A stretch of DNA of 64,000 nucleotides from JAGOUU01 sp964609155 (GTDB taxonomy: Bacteria > Pseudomonadota > Gammaproteobacteria > JAGOUU01), in NCBI GenBank assembly GCA_964609155.1, contig CAZSRF010000003.1, positions 1 to 64,000 of the forward strand, written 5' to 3'. The position numbers and the translations under genes were made by a program. This document shows positions 36,631-46,231 of the stretch, one piece after another (positions within the stretch are counted from its first letter, which is position 1; every line of letters starts with the position of its first letter). Below the pieces are notes generated by a model. It was not told the DNA's origin. It saw only the letters and a list, made by a program, of their open reading frames with translations, and ran no database searches.

Positions 36631-36820
36631 AAAATATCTATAAATTCATTTATAGGCAAACGTATACCATTAAGAGCATAAATTTTAATTTGAGGCAAAC
36701 AACTCATTTTAGTTTATAATCTACCTAGCACAGTGCGGACAAATTATACCCTATCTTACAGATATAGACAGATAAATATAACTCGGTATAATCACTGGGA
36801 TATCTATCGAGTCTATATTT

Positions 36821-37702
36821 ATGAAGATTATACAAAACCTAACCCCATTCAATACTACAGTGCCGTTAAACAATGACAACTTTAAAGACACACCAATGGC
36901 ATCCATAACAACACCCAATACTAAACAAGCCGAACGCATTCAAAAAAAACTGCTACATTACATAGGTAAAGCTATAGCAGATTATAATATGATCTCAACT
37001 GGTGATAGAGTGCTGGTTTGTCTTTCTGGTGGTAAAGATTCTTTTACTATGTTAGATATGCTTAATAACTTGAGGAACAAGACTAATAATAAATTTGAAA
37101 TTTTATCGTTTACTCTAGACCAATCTCAGCCTGGCTGGCAAGATGATAAATTAAAAACCTGGCTTGAAGATAAAAACATCCCATATACTGTATTAACTAA
37201 AGATACTTATTCTATTGTTAAAGAAAAGATCCCTGAAAATAAAACCTATTGCTCTTTATGTTCACGCTTACGCCGAGGGATAATATATCAATATGCCAAA
37301 GAACATGGGTTTAATAAAATAGCCCTTGGTCATCACAGAGACGATCTGATAGAAAGCTTATTAATGTCTATCTTCTATAATGGCGAAATTAAGAGTATGC
37401 CGCCAAAACTATTAACTGACGATCAGCAACATATAGTCATAAGACCGTTAGCCTATTGCCAAGAAAAAGACATCATACAGTTTAGCAAACTGAGAAATTA
37501 TCCAATTATCCCTTGCAATCTTTGCGGAAGTCAAAAAAACCTTACTAGAAATAAAGTTAAAAAACTAATAAAACAATTAACCCTTGAAAATCCTAAAATA
37601 CCTAGTAATATATTGAATTCCTTAGGAAATATCAGGCCTAGCCAACTTATGGATGAAAAGCTTTGGGATTTTAAGAAATTACAAACAATTAACGGTAATT
37701 AA
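36821..37702 (+). CDS. ttcA: tRNA 2-thiocytidine synthetase TtcA
   Basis: A 293-residue PP-loop ATPase that thiolates C32 of certain tRNAs. SGGKDS (69-74), the first C-x2-C at 144-147 (YCSLCSRLRRG), GHHRDD, and the second C-x2-C in IIPCNLCGSQ (iron-sulfur ligands) are all present. ATG 36821 is the longest reading; ATG 36896 gives a length closer to the family. Neither has a decisive Shine-Dalgarno. Confidence 0.94.
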   Translation: MKIIQNLTPFNTTVPLNNDNFKDTPMASITTPNTKQAERIQKKLLHYIGKAIADYNMISTGDRVLVCLSGGKDSFTMLDMLNNLRNKTNNKFEILSFTLDQSQPGWQDDKLKTWLEDKNIPYTVLTKDTYSIVKEKIPENKTYCSLCSRLRRGIIYQYAKEHGFNKIALGHHRDDLIESLLMSIFYNGEIKSMPPKLLTDDQQHIVIRPLAYCQEKDIIQFSKLRNYPIIPCNLCGSQKNLTRNKVKKLIKQLTLENPKIPSNILNSLGNIRPSQLMDEKLWDFKKLQTINGN

Positions 37703-37836
37703 TAACAATTGGCAGCAAATATAAGAAAATAACAGATGTTGCAAGAAGTTATAACTTTATAGGCTACATTTTACACTCCCATACTAGTTGCCTATACTAA
37801 AGTGTATTGATGCAACTTATTATAGTAATAGACAAG

Positions 37837-38328
37837 ATGAGACACTACTTTTTTAAGCTTTTAACATGCTGCAGTATAGTTTTTACACTAACACTTTTTC
37901 TAGCCCCTAAAGTGCTTGCAGCCCCTACTAGCAGCCCCTTATGCGGAAATGGCACTATTGATCCCGGTGAAACCTGTGATTTAGGCGATGGTAAAAATAC
38001 TGGAGAATATGGCTGTAATACAGAATGCCGCGATGAAGCAGGCTGGACTTGCGTAACGGGCAGCGCTAGCATAGACAGTAAAATTAAAGATATGCTTACT
38101 ATGTACAAAAATCTCTGCGCTAATCCTTATAGTAATACCGAATGTTCCACCTCCACCCAATTGGCTCAAAAGGACGCTATAAGTAAATGCAATGATTTTG
38201 CCTACCATAAAGAATTTTTAGCTTTTAAAGCTATAAATATTAATAATCCTCTTGCTTGCGACAGCACATGTATCACTTTGACAGACTCAATGAATCAAAA
38301 ACAAACTTACAATATAAACTGTAACTAA
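37837..38328 (+). CDS. exported Cys-rich protein with DUF4215-like repeat
   Basis: A 163-residue exported protein. A clear signal peptide (about 1-25, ending KVLA-A) is followed by CGNGTIDPGETCDLGDGKN and EYGCNTECRDEAGWTC, the pattern of the myxobacterial/eukaryote-like Cys-rich repeat DUF4215. The second half has more Cys residues in pairs and no known domain. At least 12 Cys suggest several disulfide bonds, so a DsbC-like partner would be relevant. The ATG at 37837 places the signal peptide at the N-terminus; ATG 37810 would add nine residues. Function unknown. Confidence 0.7.
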   Translation: MRHYFFKLLTCCSIVFTLTLFLAPKVLAAPTSSPLCGNGTIDPGETCDLGDGKNTGEYGCNTECRDEAGWTCVTGSASIDSKIKDMLTMYKNLCANPYSNTECSTSTQLAQKDAISKCNDFAYHKEFLAFKAININNPLACDSTCITLTDSMNQKQTYNINCN

Positions 38329-38488
38329 TTATAAGTTATAAGCTGCGCCTGTTGACTAAATACTGTAACATATTGTAAGTCCTGCATAAATAATTTATTA
38401 ATAGGCTATCAATGTATTGTAAGATTATACTGTTGCTATTATAATTACTTTAAACTAGTTACATAAATTCAATTAACTAGCCTTTACT

Positions 38489-39322
38489 ATGCAATTTAAT
38501 CAAAATCAACCTATTGGCATCTACGACAGCGGTATTGGTGGACTGACAGTCCTTAGGACATTACTCGAGAAATTACCTAACGAAAGGTTTGTCTATTTTG
38601 CGGACACAGCTAACCTTCCTTATGGTAACAAAACACCAGAAGAAATTACAACGTTTTCTCACCGTATTATTTCTTGGTTCCAAAACACGGTTAAAGCCAA
38701 ACTAGTAATTGCTGCTTGTCATACTAGCTCAGCAATAGCTTTAGAAAACGTAGCCGACCATTTTGATGTTCCAGTTATTGGTACTATCCATCCCATGTTA
38801 GAGCCTCTATTAACTAATCCAGCGCATCGAAAAGTTGGTATTATCGCTACCCCGGCTTCAGCTAATAGTCTCGTGCATGAGACTATTATTAAGGCACAGG
38901 GTTTTGCCGGTAAAATTACTTCTATAGCTTGCCCTAATTTTGTGCCTCTAATAGAATCCTTACAGCATGCCTCAGAACACCATGAACAAGATTTGGATTA
39001 TCATGCTGAATTATATTTAGGTAAGTTTATTGAAGAAGAATTAGATACTTTAATCTTCGGGTGTACACATTATCCTTTAATTAAAGCTCATATTGCAAAA
39101 TATTTACCAGAACATGTTACTTACATTGATCCTGCAGATTATATTGCTTTAAGTGCTACAAAATTATTAGCTAGTGCTAATCTTTTAAGATCTAGCCATG
39201 AACAAATACAAGCTAAAACCCAATTAGAGTTTTATTGCAGTAAAGATCCTCATGTATTTACTAATAAATTACAAAAGATATTAGCTAGTAACGATATAGC
39301 TAAGTTGCATTCAAAATTTTGA
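38489..39322 (+). CDS. murI: glutamate racemase
   Basis: A 277-residue cofactor-independent racemase supplying D-glutamate for peptidoglycan. IYDSGIGGLTVLRTL and FADTANLPYGNKT mark the N-terminal half; the catalytic Cys pair is C77 (AACHTSSA) and C192 (FGCTHYPL). The stop lies 23 bp inside the 3' end of the convergent MFS gene. Confidence 0.95.
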   Translation: MQFNQNQPIGIYDSGIGGLTVLRTLLEKLPNERFVYFADTANLPYGNKTPEEITTFSHRIISWFQNTVKAKLVIAACHTSSAIALENVADHFDVPVIGTIHPMLEPLLTNPAHRKVGIIATPASANSLVHETIIKAQGFAGKITSIACPNFVPLIESLQHASEHHEQDLDYHAELYLGKFIEEELDTLIFGCTHYPLIKAHIAKYLPEHVTYIDPADYIALSATKLLASANLLRSSHEQIQAKTQLEFYCSKDPHVFTNKLQKILASNDIAKLHSKF

Positions 39323-40598
39323 AATTTTTATTTTTCATTTGTCCTAAAAGCAACGCTGTCCCCCCAATAAAAGCTATCGCTGATAAGTAAAAAGCAGGTG
39401 CATAATTAACTTCTGTACTTAAAATTAATTTGGTACATATTAGCGGTGTAAAACCACCCAGAACACCAAATGATAAATTATAACTTAAAGAAACTCCGGA
39501 ATACCTAACTTCAGTCACATATGAACCAGCTAGAATAGTCATGCAAGAAGCATTAATAAAAGCCAAGAAAAATAACACACCAGAATAACACAGGATAACA
39601 CTTAGGATATCCCCTTGATGAAGTTGAGTAAAAACTGGGATTGTAATGATACTTAAAATAAAGCTACTTGTTATAAAAACTTTTTTATCGCCAATAAAAT
39701 CACACAATACAGCACATGGGATGATCAACAGTGCATATAATATTATAAATAACGTATTAATTATTAGAATTTTATCTGTGCTAAAATTATAAAATAAATT
39801 TAAATACGTAGGGAAAAATAAAAACATAATAGCAATACCAACTGCACAAACTAAACAACACAGCGTCTGTTGAACTATAGTTAATTTATAATTTTTACTT
39901 AATTCTTTAATAGGTATAAATTTATTCTTTGCTGCAGATTGCATCTGCACAAAAACAGGAGTTTCACTTAATTTTCTTCTAAGATAAATACCTACGATTC
40001 CCAGACAACCACCCAATAAAAAAGGTATCCTCCATCCCCATGCATATAAACTCTTTGTGTCCAAGCTTTGCATTATAATAGCACTTAAACATGATCCTAA
40101 GAAAATACCGGAAATCACCCCAAAAAATAACAGACCGCAAGCAAAACCTTTATTTTTATCATCTGCGTGTTCAAAAACAAATGTTATAGAACAAGGCAAT
40201 TCCCCACCCACTGCAAGGCCTTGCATAATTCTACATAAAATTAATAACCCCGATGCAGCTATCCCCATAGTTTGATACGTTGGTAACATACCTATAATAA
40301 ATGTAGGAATAGCCATTAATAATATAGTGAAAGCAAACGAATTCTTACGACCTTTGAGATCGCCATAGTGGCTAAAAACCACACCACCAAAAAATCTAGC
40401 AAAATAACCACTAGCGTAAACAGTAAAAGACAATAATAAAGCTGTCATCTGTGAGTTTGTATCGAAAAACAATTGCCCAATTATCTGGGCAAAAAACACA
40501 TACACTATAAAGTCATAAAACTCTAAGGCGCCACCAATAGAAGAAATAGCAAAAACTTTATATTTCTGAAATATTTTTTTTAACAGTCGCATTATCAT
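39300..40598 (-). CDS. MFS transporter, metabolite:H+ symporter (ProP-like)
   Basis: A 432-residue, 12-helix transporter. The MHS-group marks are SSIGGALEFYDFIVYVFFAQIIGQLFF near residue 17, the GVVFSHYGDLKGRKNSF loop and RIMQGLAVGGELPCSITFVFEHA. Substrates in this group are osmolytes, dicarboxylates or similar acids; the substrate here is not resolved. There are two ATGs at the start, two codons apart. Ends overlap murI by 23 bp. Confidence 0.87.
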   Translation of the reverse strand: MIMRLLKKIFQKYKVFAISSIGGALEFYDFIVYVFFAQIIGQLFFDTNSQMTALLLSFTVYASGYFARFFGGVVFSHYGDLKGRKNSFAFTILLMAIPTFIIGMLPTYQTMGIAASGLLILCRIMQGLAVGGELPCSITFVFEHADDKNKGFACGLLFFGVISGIFLGSCLSAIIMQSLDTKSLYAWGWRIPFLLGGCLGIVGIYLRRKLSETPVFVQMQSAAKNKFIPIKELSKNYKLTIVQQTLCCLVCAVGIAIMFLFFPTYLNLFYNFSTDKILIINTLFIILYALLIIPCAVLCDFIGDKKVFITSSFILSIITIPVFTQLHQGDILSVILCYSGVLFFLAFINASCMTILAGSYVTEVRYSGVSLSYNLSFGVLGGFTPLICTKLILSTEVNYAPAFYLSAIAFIGGTALLLGQMKNKNFKILNAT

Positions 40599-40654
40599 TT
40601 CATTAATCTGCTATGCTGTATTAAGTACTTTATATAACCACTGTCTATCATATA

Positions 40655-41776
40655 ATGAAAAAATCACTTAAACAAACAACTAACATTCTTTTATCCTGTC
40701 TCAGTTTGTCCTATTGTTTTGCTTTGGCCCAGACATCTAAAACAGATGAGACTTTTAAAATGCAGATGCCTTTAGAATGCCATTATGGTACTGATTGTTT
40801 TATACAAAACTATGTCGATGTAGACAATACTACCTCTGCTAAAGACTATAAATGTGGTAGCAATACATATGATAAGCACACGGGAACAGATATTAGGTTA
40901 ATTGACATTCCTCAGATGGAACAAGGCGTCAATGTTCTTGCAGTTAATAACGGTGTTGTAACAGGCGTAAGAAATGATGATCCTACAGAACTCAGATATT
41001 ATCAATATAGACAATTAAATAAGTTTGAAACTAATCCTATTGACTCTAAATTAGCATGTGGTAATAAGATTGAAATTAAGCATACTAATGGCTATAGAAC
41101 TCAATACTGTCATCTAAAAGCAGGTAGTATCTTAGTTAAACCAGGTGATATTGTCACCAAAGGTCAAATACTAGGTAAAGTAGGAATGAGTGGCCAATCA
41201 GAATTTCCTCATCTCCATATTGGTGTATACAAAGATGGTATTATGTTAAATAACACTTTTGCAGCCATTGATCCTTTTGCTAGCTGGGCCGTATCAGAAA
41301 ACAAAAACTATAGCTGCGATATTAATCATGACACCAGTCTATGGGATAGTAATACTTACTCTAACTTAAAATATATAGATGGACACATTTTAAGTATGCA
41401 TCTTAGTGATAAAAAACCTAATATACAATCTGCTGATGGTTCTATAGATATTAATAAACAAAAAGAATTTATTGATCAGGCTCGTCGAGACTTAGCATTT
41501 CGTGAAGATGTCTTAACTAAAGAATCTAAGTATATTTTTCTATGGGCTGAATTTATGAGCATTAAGGCTAATGATATCATTACTTTTACCATTGAAAATC
41601 AAAATGGCCTTATTGTAAATTATGTAAATACTGTCAAAACTAATATGGCTCAATATTTTGCATATACAGGCAGAGAATTAAAAGCTAGTTTAACTAGTGG
41701 TAATTATCAAATTCAAGTTACCTTAACGCGCGATGGGAAAATCATTGATAATATAATAAAAAATTTGACAGTGTAA
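40655..41776 (+). CDS. exported M23-family peptidase (LytM fold)
   Basis: A 373-residue protein with a signal peptide (about 1-26, ending ALAQ). The LytM metallopeptidase domain has the Zn ligands HTGTD (H75, D79) and HLHIGV (near 184-188). The C-terminal 150 residues form an extra domain with no recognised fold, possibly a wall-binding or Ig-like region. It would cut peptidoglycan crosslinks or glycine-rich peptides. It lies alone between the MFS and GH3 genes. A Cys-rich insertion after the HTGTD segment is unusual. Confidence 0.85.
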   Translation: MKKSLKQTTNILLSCLSLSYCFALAQTSKTDETFKMQMPLECHYGTDCFIQNYVDVDNTTSAKDYKCGSNTYDKHTGTDIRLIDIPQMEQGVNVLAVNNGVVTGVRNDDPTELRYYQYRQLNKFETNPIDSKLACGNKIEIKHTNGYRTQYCHLKAGSILVKPGDIVTKGQILGKVGMSGQSEFPHLHIGVYKDGIMLNNTFAAIDPFASWAVSENKNYSCDINHDTSLWDSNTYSNLKYIDGHILSMHLSDKKPNIQSADGSIDINKQKEFIDQARRDLAFREDVLTKESKYIFLWAEFMSIKANDIITFTIENQNGLIVNYVNTVKTNMAQYFAYTGRELKASLTSGNYQIQVTLTRDGKIIDNIIKNLTV

Positions 41777-41843
41777 ATTAACTATAACTATTTTACAGAA
41801 TCTTGTTTAACTACGCTGAGTTAGTTAATGTGCAGTTGTTCTG

Positions 41844-43361
41844 CTAAGATACTACCGTTTTATCCTGCTCACTTCGTTCATGATTAATGATCAAATCATT
41901 TTTTATTAAAAAGTCCGCAAGAGTTCTATCATTACAAACCTTAGGAACCTTTAGTTGTAAACTAGAATTATTCTTTGTTGCTAAGTATTGTAAAAAAGCC
42001 CCTGGCTTAAGTAGAAAAACTTTTGGCTTATCTAAGCTATTACGATCTCGTCCTTTTTTATAACCTGAAGAGCTTTCAATTAATGCATGATCAATTTTTT
42101 TTGCCAAAGACTCTAGATTAAGTCCATGATACTGCGGTGTTTCTAAATACCATACATGATAAGGTATGCACATTTCTGACGGATTATTAGGTACTACTGT
42201 AAAATTACTAATATCAATTTTTAAATTTTTATTAACATTCTGTATGGCAGCCTCAGCATGCTGAGCATAAACATGCTCACTCTGAATAGAAATAAAATGA
42301 TTAATGCGGCCTAATACCTTGATTCGATATGGTGTTATTGAAGAAAACTCTATAATATCACCCATTTTATAACCCCATAGTCCTGAGCAAGTACTAATAA
42401 TCATAACATAAGGCGTTTTAGTTTTGACCTGTGACAAATTAACACGAGAACGATTTGTTTTATCACTTAACTCTATGAATTCAAAATAAATGCCATTACC
42501 GGCATTTAATAACATTTCTTCATGCTCAAACGAATCTTGATAGGCAAATAATCCTTCAGAAGCTCCGTACATTTCACGAATGGTAATTTGGCCATCAAAC
42601 AGCTCGTTAAATTGGCTAAGATAGGGGCGATAGTTTACCCCCGAAGTAAGCAATAATTTTAATTTTGGTAACACATTAGTTAATTTATAAGAATTTGTGT
42701 TTACCAAACAGGCCTGAAAAAACTGCATCATCCAGGATGGCAAACCTGAGCATACTGTAATTGGGTTAGCTATTGCTTCTTTTGCAGCCTGCTCAAACAT
42801 TTTATCCCAACCACAGGAATCCATTAATTCAAGCGTGGCTTGCGATGGTAACGTCTGGTGTTTTAAAATACCAGGTGCATTTAAACGCAAAATCGCTGAT
42901 ATAGGGCCCAATTTATAGCCATGGAGATCTTTTAAGTTCAACGAACCTGTAAAGTTCATAAACTTCCCATGCATAATACTATAATTCGTATCATAGATAT
43001 ATTGCATAATCATAGCGAGCACACCTTGCACAAAACACTGCAAAAACTGCCGGGTTGCTGGCAAAGATTTAGGTACACCAGTACTTGCAGAAGTAGTAAT
43101 AAAATACTCTGGAACTCCCGGCCACAATATATCTGGCTTACCCCGAAGAATGTTATCCCAGTATTTTTGAAATTCTAAATACTCTCTAATGGGTACAAAT
43201 TTTTGGAAATCTAGATAATTCTTAATATAAGAAAAGTTATGCTCTTTACCAAATTGAGTGTTTTTAGCTGTACTAATAAGCTTTATCAATACATCATCCT
43301 GCATGACATTAGGGTTACTGTAGAGACTTTTACGATAACGATTAGCTTGATCTGGCGTCAT
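41844..43361 (-). CDS. GH3 auxin-responsive promoter family protein
   Basis: A 505-residue member of the GH3 family, adenylating enzymes of the ANL superfamily best known in plants for conjugating hormones to amino acids. The ATP-binding loop is FITTSASTGVPKSLPAT (SST-G equivalent), the acyl-acid region contains MYGASEGLFAYQ, and a C-terminal domain closes over the site (WGYKMGDIIEF, GRINHFISIQSEHVYAQHAEAAI). Bacterial members have unknown acids. GGGAAG precedes the ATG. It is a single-gene unit. Confidence 0.88.
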   Translation of the reverse strand: MTPDQANRYRKSLYSNPNVMQDDVLIKLISTAKNTQFGKEHNFSYIKNYLDFQKFVPIREYLEFQKYWDNILRGKPDILWPGVPEYFITTSASTGVPKSLPATRQFLQCFVQGVLAMIMQYIYDTNYSIMHGKFMNFTGSLNLKDLHGYKLGPISAILRLNAPGILKHQTLPSQATLELMDSCGWDKMFEQAAKEAIANPITVCSGLPSWMMQFFQACLVNTNSYKLTNVLPKLKLLLTSGVNYRPYLSQFNELFDGQITIREMYGASEGLFAYQDSFEHEEMLLNAGNGIYFEFIELSDKTNRSRVNLSQVKTKTPYVMIISTCSGLWGYKMGDIIEFSSITPYRIKVLGRINHFISIQSEHVYAQHAEAAIQNVNKNLKIDISNFTVVPNNPSEMCIPYHVWYLETPQYHGLNLESLAKKIDHALIESSSGYKKGRDRNSLDKPKVFLLKPGAFLQYLATKNNSSLQLKVPKVCNDRTLADFLIKNDLIINHERSEQDKTVVS

Positions 43362-43423
43362 AAATCTTCCCTAATTTATATTTTTACAGATGCTTTCTTA
43401 TGGCTATAGCTTTAATTATACAA

Positions 43424-43449
43424 ATAAAAAAAGCCCTATTACTAGGGCT
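43424..43449 (-). terminator. intrinsic terminator of the small exported protein gene
   Basis: AGCCCTA and TAGGGCT (43432-43438 and 43443-43449) form a 7-bp GC-containing stem with a 4-base loop. On the minus strand it is followed by a run of T. It lies 36 bp after the stop of the gene at 43486 and is the clearest intrinsic terminator in the window. Confidence 0.85.
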
Positions 43450-43485
43450 CGAAAACTTATAATTTTTATAAATTTTTATGTGCGC

Positions 43486-43884
43486 TTAGAACCAACCACG
43501 AAATACATTAACGTATAAAGCTGACATTGGTTGATAAGGGGCTTTATGCATTTCTCTTTTAGTAAATTTAGAGATAGAAACTACTTTACCGCAGTTATTA
43601 ACTCTTTTTACTTTTAGGCATGTTGCACTTTTGTATTTAGCTCTCATGCAGCCTTTTTTACATTTTTTGCATTTATGGTAAACACCTTCATGCTTCATAT
43701 GACCACATTTTTTTGCATGATGACAGCCATCATAATAACGGTCATAATTATAGCCTTCGCTATAATAACCACGGTTACCATAATAAGGATCATAATGAGA
43801 ATTAAACCAACCCCAACCAGCAAAGCTAGTAAGAGCGATAGTAGACGATATAACAACTATTAACAACTTAGATAATGTCTTCAT
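43486..43884 (-). CDS. small exported His/Cys/Lys-rich protein
   Basis: A 132-residue protein of unknown function. A signal peptide (1 to about 22, ending SFAGW) is followed by a Tyr/Gly-rich stretch, then a cluster of Cys and His between about residues 50 and 85 (DGCHHAKKCGHMKH, HKCKKCKKGC) with basic residues, and a C-terminal region ending VFRGWF. The Cys/His spacing could bind metals or form disulfides. The ATG at 43884 has a perfect GGAGG 7 bases upstream, a strong promoter and a terminator, so high expression is likely. The ORF can be extended six codons upstream but this passes through the Shine-Dalgarno. Confidence 0.8.
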   Translation of the reverse strand: MKTLSKLLIVVISSTIALTSFAGWGWFNSHYDPYYGNRGYYSEGYNYDRYYDGCHHAKKCGHMKHEGVYHKCKKCKKGCMRAKYKSATCLKVKRVNNCGKVVSISKFTKREMHKAPYQPMSALYVNVFRGWF

Positions 43885-43916
43885 ATATACCTCCGTAGAC
43901 ATGTCTTTACTATAGG

Positions 43917-43945
43917 ATTATAGGAAGCATCAAAATAGTATGCAA
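43917..43945 (-). promoter_or_regulatory. sigma-70 promoter of the small exported protein
   Basis: Perfect TATAAT (minus strand, 43922-43917), a 17-bp spacer and TTGCAT (43945-43940). The transcript starts about 30 bases before the ATG. Confidence 0.7.
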
Positions 43946-44010
43946 GTTAATCAACTGCTATTATCGAAAAATATTATCTCTATAGATTTCTTTTATAGTC
44001 GCTATTATTT

Positions 44011-44925
44011 CTACTCAGTCCTATTTAATTCTCTAATCTTATGTTGCGTTGCTAAGAAGGCATCCTTTTCTAACCAGATTGAGTCAATCCATGCCTGGAA
44101 TTGCTCTTTATAATGTAAGTACTTCTCTTGATTAATGTATTTCTCCTGCAACCAGCTTGGTATTGCTATTACACTGATTTTCACTGAAATACTTGTTACA
44201 CCTCCATTAAACAAATCAAAAAAATTAGCAGCTAGCTTATCGTAGTAAATACTCACATCAATAATATATTTTATATCCGTGTTAAACTCTTCTAGCACTT
44301 GTGCTAACCCTCCAGTTTTCGGTTTTAAAAGATATTCATACGGCGAATGTTGGTGCTCATGCTTTTTTTTATTAAACCTTGTACCCTCAACAAAGTTCAC
44401 AATAGTACAGGGTAACAATCGAAATTGTTTAGCTTTTACTTTAATTTCAGCAAGATCGAGATTGGACTTAGTGTTATCAGCATTGCGCTTTAAAAAAGGA
44501 CAATCAATAGCTTCCCACATTAAACCAAGCATAGGCAATTTCCTTAGTTCTTCTTTTACAAAGTATTTTTGAAAAGGTAGGATATGATTAAATAAAAACT
44601 GCAAGACAAATACATCATTCCATGACTGATGATTAGCTATTATGAGATACCATTGGTTGTTATTCTCTTCTGATAACTTTTTAATCTCCTCAGAACCTAT
44701 AACCTCCCAATGTATCTTATTGATTAACTTTAGAATGTAGTAATTGATTGTTATCCAACAGCTACCTATTTTATGTATAATAAATAAACAATTTTTTTTT
44801 AACTTAATGTTTTTAGTATATCTTTTTAAATAAGCTATCGGAGTTAACATTAAGGACGTGATTAACGTATTGATCCCTACCAACAAAAGGCCTATGAAGC
44901 CCCATAATAGTTTAAAAAAATTCAT
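44011..44925 (-). CDS. PlsC-like acyltransferase
   Basis: A 304-residue membrane-associated acyltransferase of the LPLAT superfamily. The catalytic H-x4-D box is NHQSWND (H99, D104) and the second motif FVEGTRF is present, with an N-terminal hydrophobic segment (about 5-28). The closest pattern is the YihG/OlsA group of 1-acylglycerol-phosphate or lyso-lipid acyltransferases. It would add acyl chains to lysophospholipid; the acceptor is unproven. Confidence 0.86.
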   Translation of the reverse strand: MNFFKLLWGFIGLLLVGINTLITSLMLTPIAYLKRYTKNIKLKKNCLFIIHKIGSCWITINYYILKLINKIHWEVIGSEEIKKLSEENNNQWYLIIANHQSWNDVFVLQFLFNHILPFQKYFVKEELRKLPMLGLMWEAIDCPFLKRNADNTKSNLDLAEIKVKAKQFRLLPCTIVNFVEGTRFNKKKHEHQHSPYEYLLKPKTGGLAQVLEEFNTDIKYIIDVSIYYDKLAANFFDLFNGGVTSISVKISVIAIPSWLQEKYINQEKYLHYKEQFQAWIDSIWLEKDAFLATQHKIRELNRTE

Positions 44926-45048
44926 TATATATCAAGTGATTAAATTCTATTTATATTTAGTATTTGGCGATTATATAACATTTGTGCCATAATTATCATA
45001 GGTGAAATACGTATCTTATTATTAAATTTATTAAATTATTTTCTTGCT

Positions 45049-45459
45049 ATGAATATTGAGAATACTGAGAGTGCTACCAATAGTTACGAACAGCCTAATA
45101 GTAACTTACCAAATCAACCAAGCGCAGATGATCGCAGATTTGCTGCTATATTGCACTTAGTTGTTTTCGCAAACTGTTTATTACCTCTAGTATTTAGCGG
45201 CATAATCATTCTTGTTATTATTAAAGCAGCAAAAAACAATTTCTCAAACTACCTCAGTACTCAATGGCGAGAAGCTATGAATTTTAATATTTCAATCTTT
45301 ATTTACTTTATTGTAGCTTGCATTCTTTGCATGATTATTATTGGTATTCCTCTGTTATTCCTACTTATGTTATACTCTATAGTTATACCTATTATAGCAG
45401 CCATTAAAACTTCAGATGGCCAGGATTATAGATATCCCATGATCATACGTATAATATAA
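45049..45459 (+). CDS. DUF4870 membrane protein
   Basis: A 136-residue protein with an acidic/polar N-terminus (1-30), the RRFAAILHLVVF opening and three helices of the DUF4870/Tic20-like family, ending in an I-K-T-x-D-G-Q-D-Y-R-Y-P loop. The function of this family is not established. It lies 21 bp upstream of tdk and probably shares its transcript. Confidence 0.8.
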   Translation: MNIENTESATNSYEQPNSNLPNQPSADDRRFAAILHLVVFANCLLPLVFSGIIILVIIKAAKNNFSNYLSTQWREAMNFNISIFIYFIVACILCMIIIGIPLLFLLMLYSIVIPIIAAIKTSDGQDYRYPMIIRII

Positions 45460-45480
45460 TAACTTCTAAATACATAGGAT

Positions 45481-46122
45481 ATGGCAAAGTTATATTTCTA
45501 CTACTCTGCAATGAATGCTGGTAAAAGTACCTTATTATTACAATCAGCTTATAACTACAGAGAACGACAACTCGATACCCTAATTTTAGTGCCTAAAATT
45601 GGTATTAAAACTAATATACAAAGTGCTGTGAGTTCCAGAATCGGGCTAAGTTCCCCAGCTACGATTATATCCCCCGAGACTAATTTACAACAGTTTATAC
45701 AGACAGAAAAAAATAAAAATAGTAAACTTTCTTGCATTCTAATAGATGAAGCACAATTTTTAACTAAAGATCAGGTATATGATCTCTGTAGTATTGTTGA
45801 TGTTTTAGATTTACCTATTTTATGCTATGGAATCAGATCTGATTTCCAAGCTCAGCCTTTTATTGGTAGTATTTATTTATTGACTCTTGCAGATCACTTA
45901 ATAGAAGTCAAAACCATCTGTCACTGTGGCAGAAAAGCTACTATGAACCTAAGAATTGATACGCTTGGGAATGCTATTAAACAGGGTAAGCAAGTATTAA
46001 TTGGTGGTAATGATCATTATATTCCAACGTGTAGAAAACATTTTAATTTAAATGATTCTGGTAAATATAATACTAATAAAACTGATTTAGTTTATAATGA
46101 TAGCACTGTCAGTGCAGAATAA
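45481..46122 (+). CDS. tdk: thymidine kinase
   Basis: A 213-residue type II thymidine kinase for salvage of thymidine. The P-loop is AMNAGKST (10-17), the Mg-binding segment is ILIDEAQFL, and the Zn site is formed by CHCGRKAT and the later Y-I-P-T-C-R-K-H. The C-terminal tail of about 20 residues is polar. It follows the DUF4870 gene. Confidence 0.96.
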   Translation: MAKLYFYYSAMNAGKSTLLLQSAYNYRERQLDTLILVPKIGIKTNIQSAVSSRIGLSSPATIISPETNLQQFIQTEKNKNSKLSCILIDEAQFLTKDQVYDLCSIVDVLDLPILCYGIRSDFQAQPFIGSIYLLTLADHLIEVKTICHCGRKATMNLRIDTLGNAIKQGKQVLIGGNDHYIPTCRKHFNLNDSGKYNTNKTDLVYNDSTVSAE

Positions 46123-46231
46123 GATATCTCGCACTATCCTGTCAGTATAGTCCCTTGCATAAATTCTTTTAATTATAGATACTGTTTATAACTTTTAATA
46201 TAAATTAATTATTAAATAACAAGGATATTAT

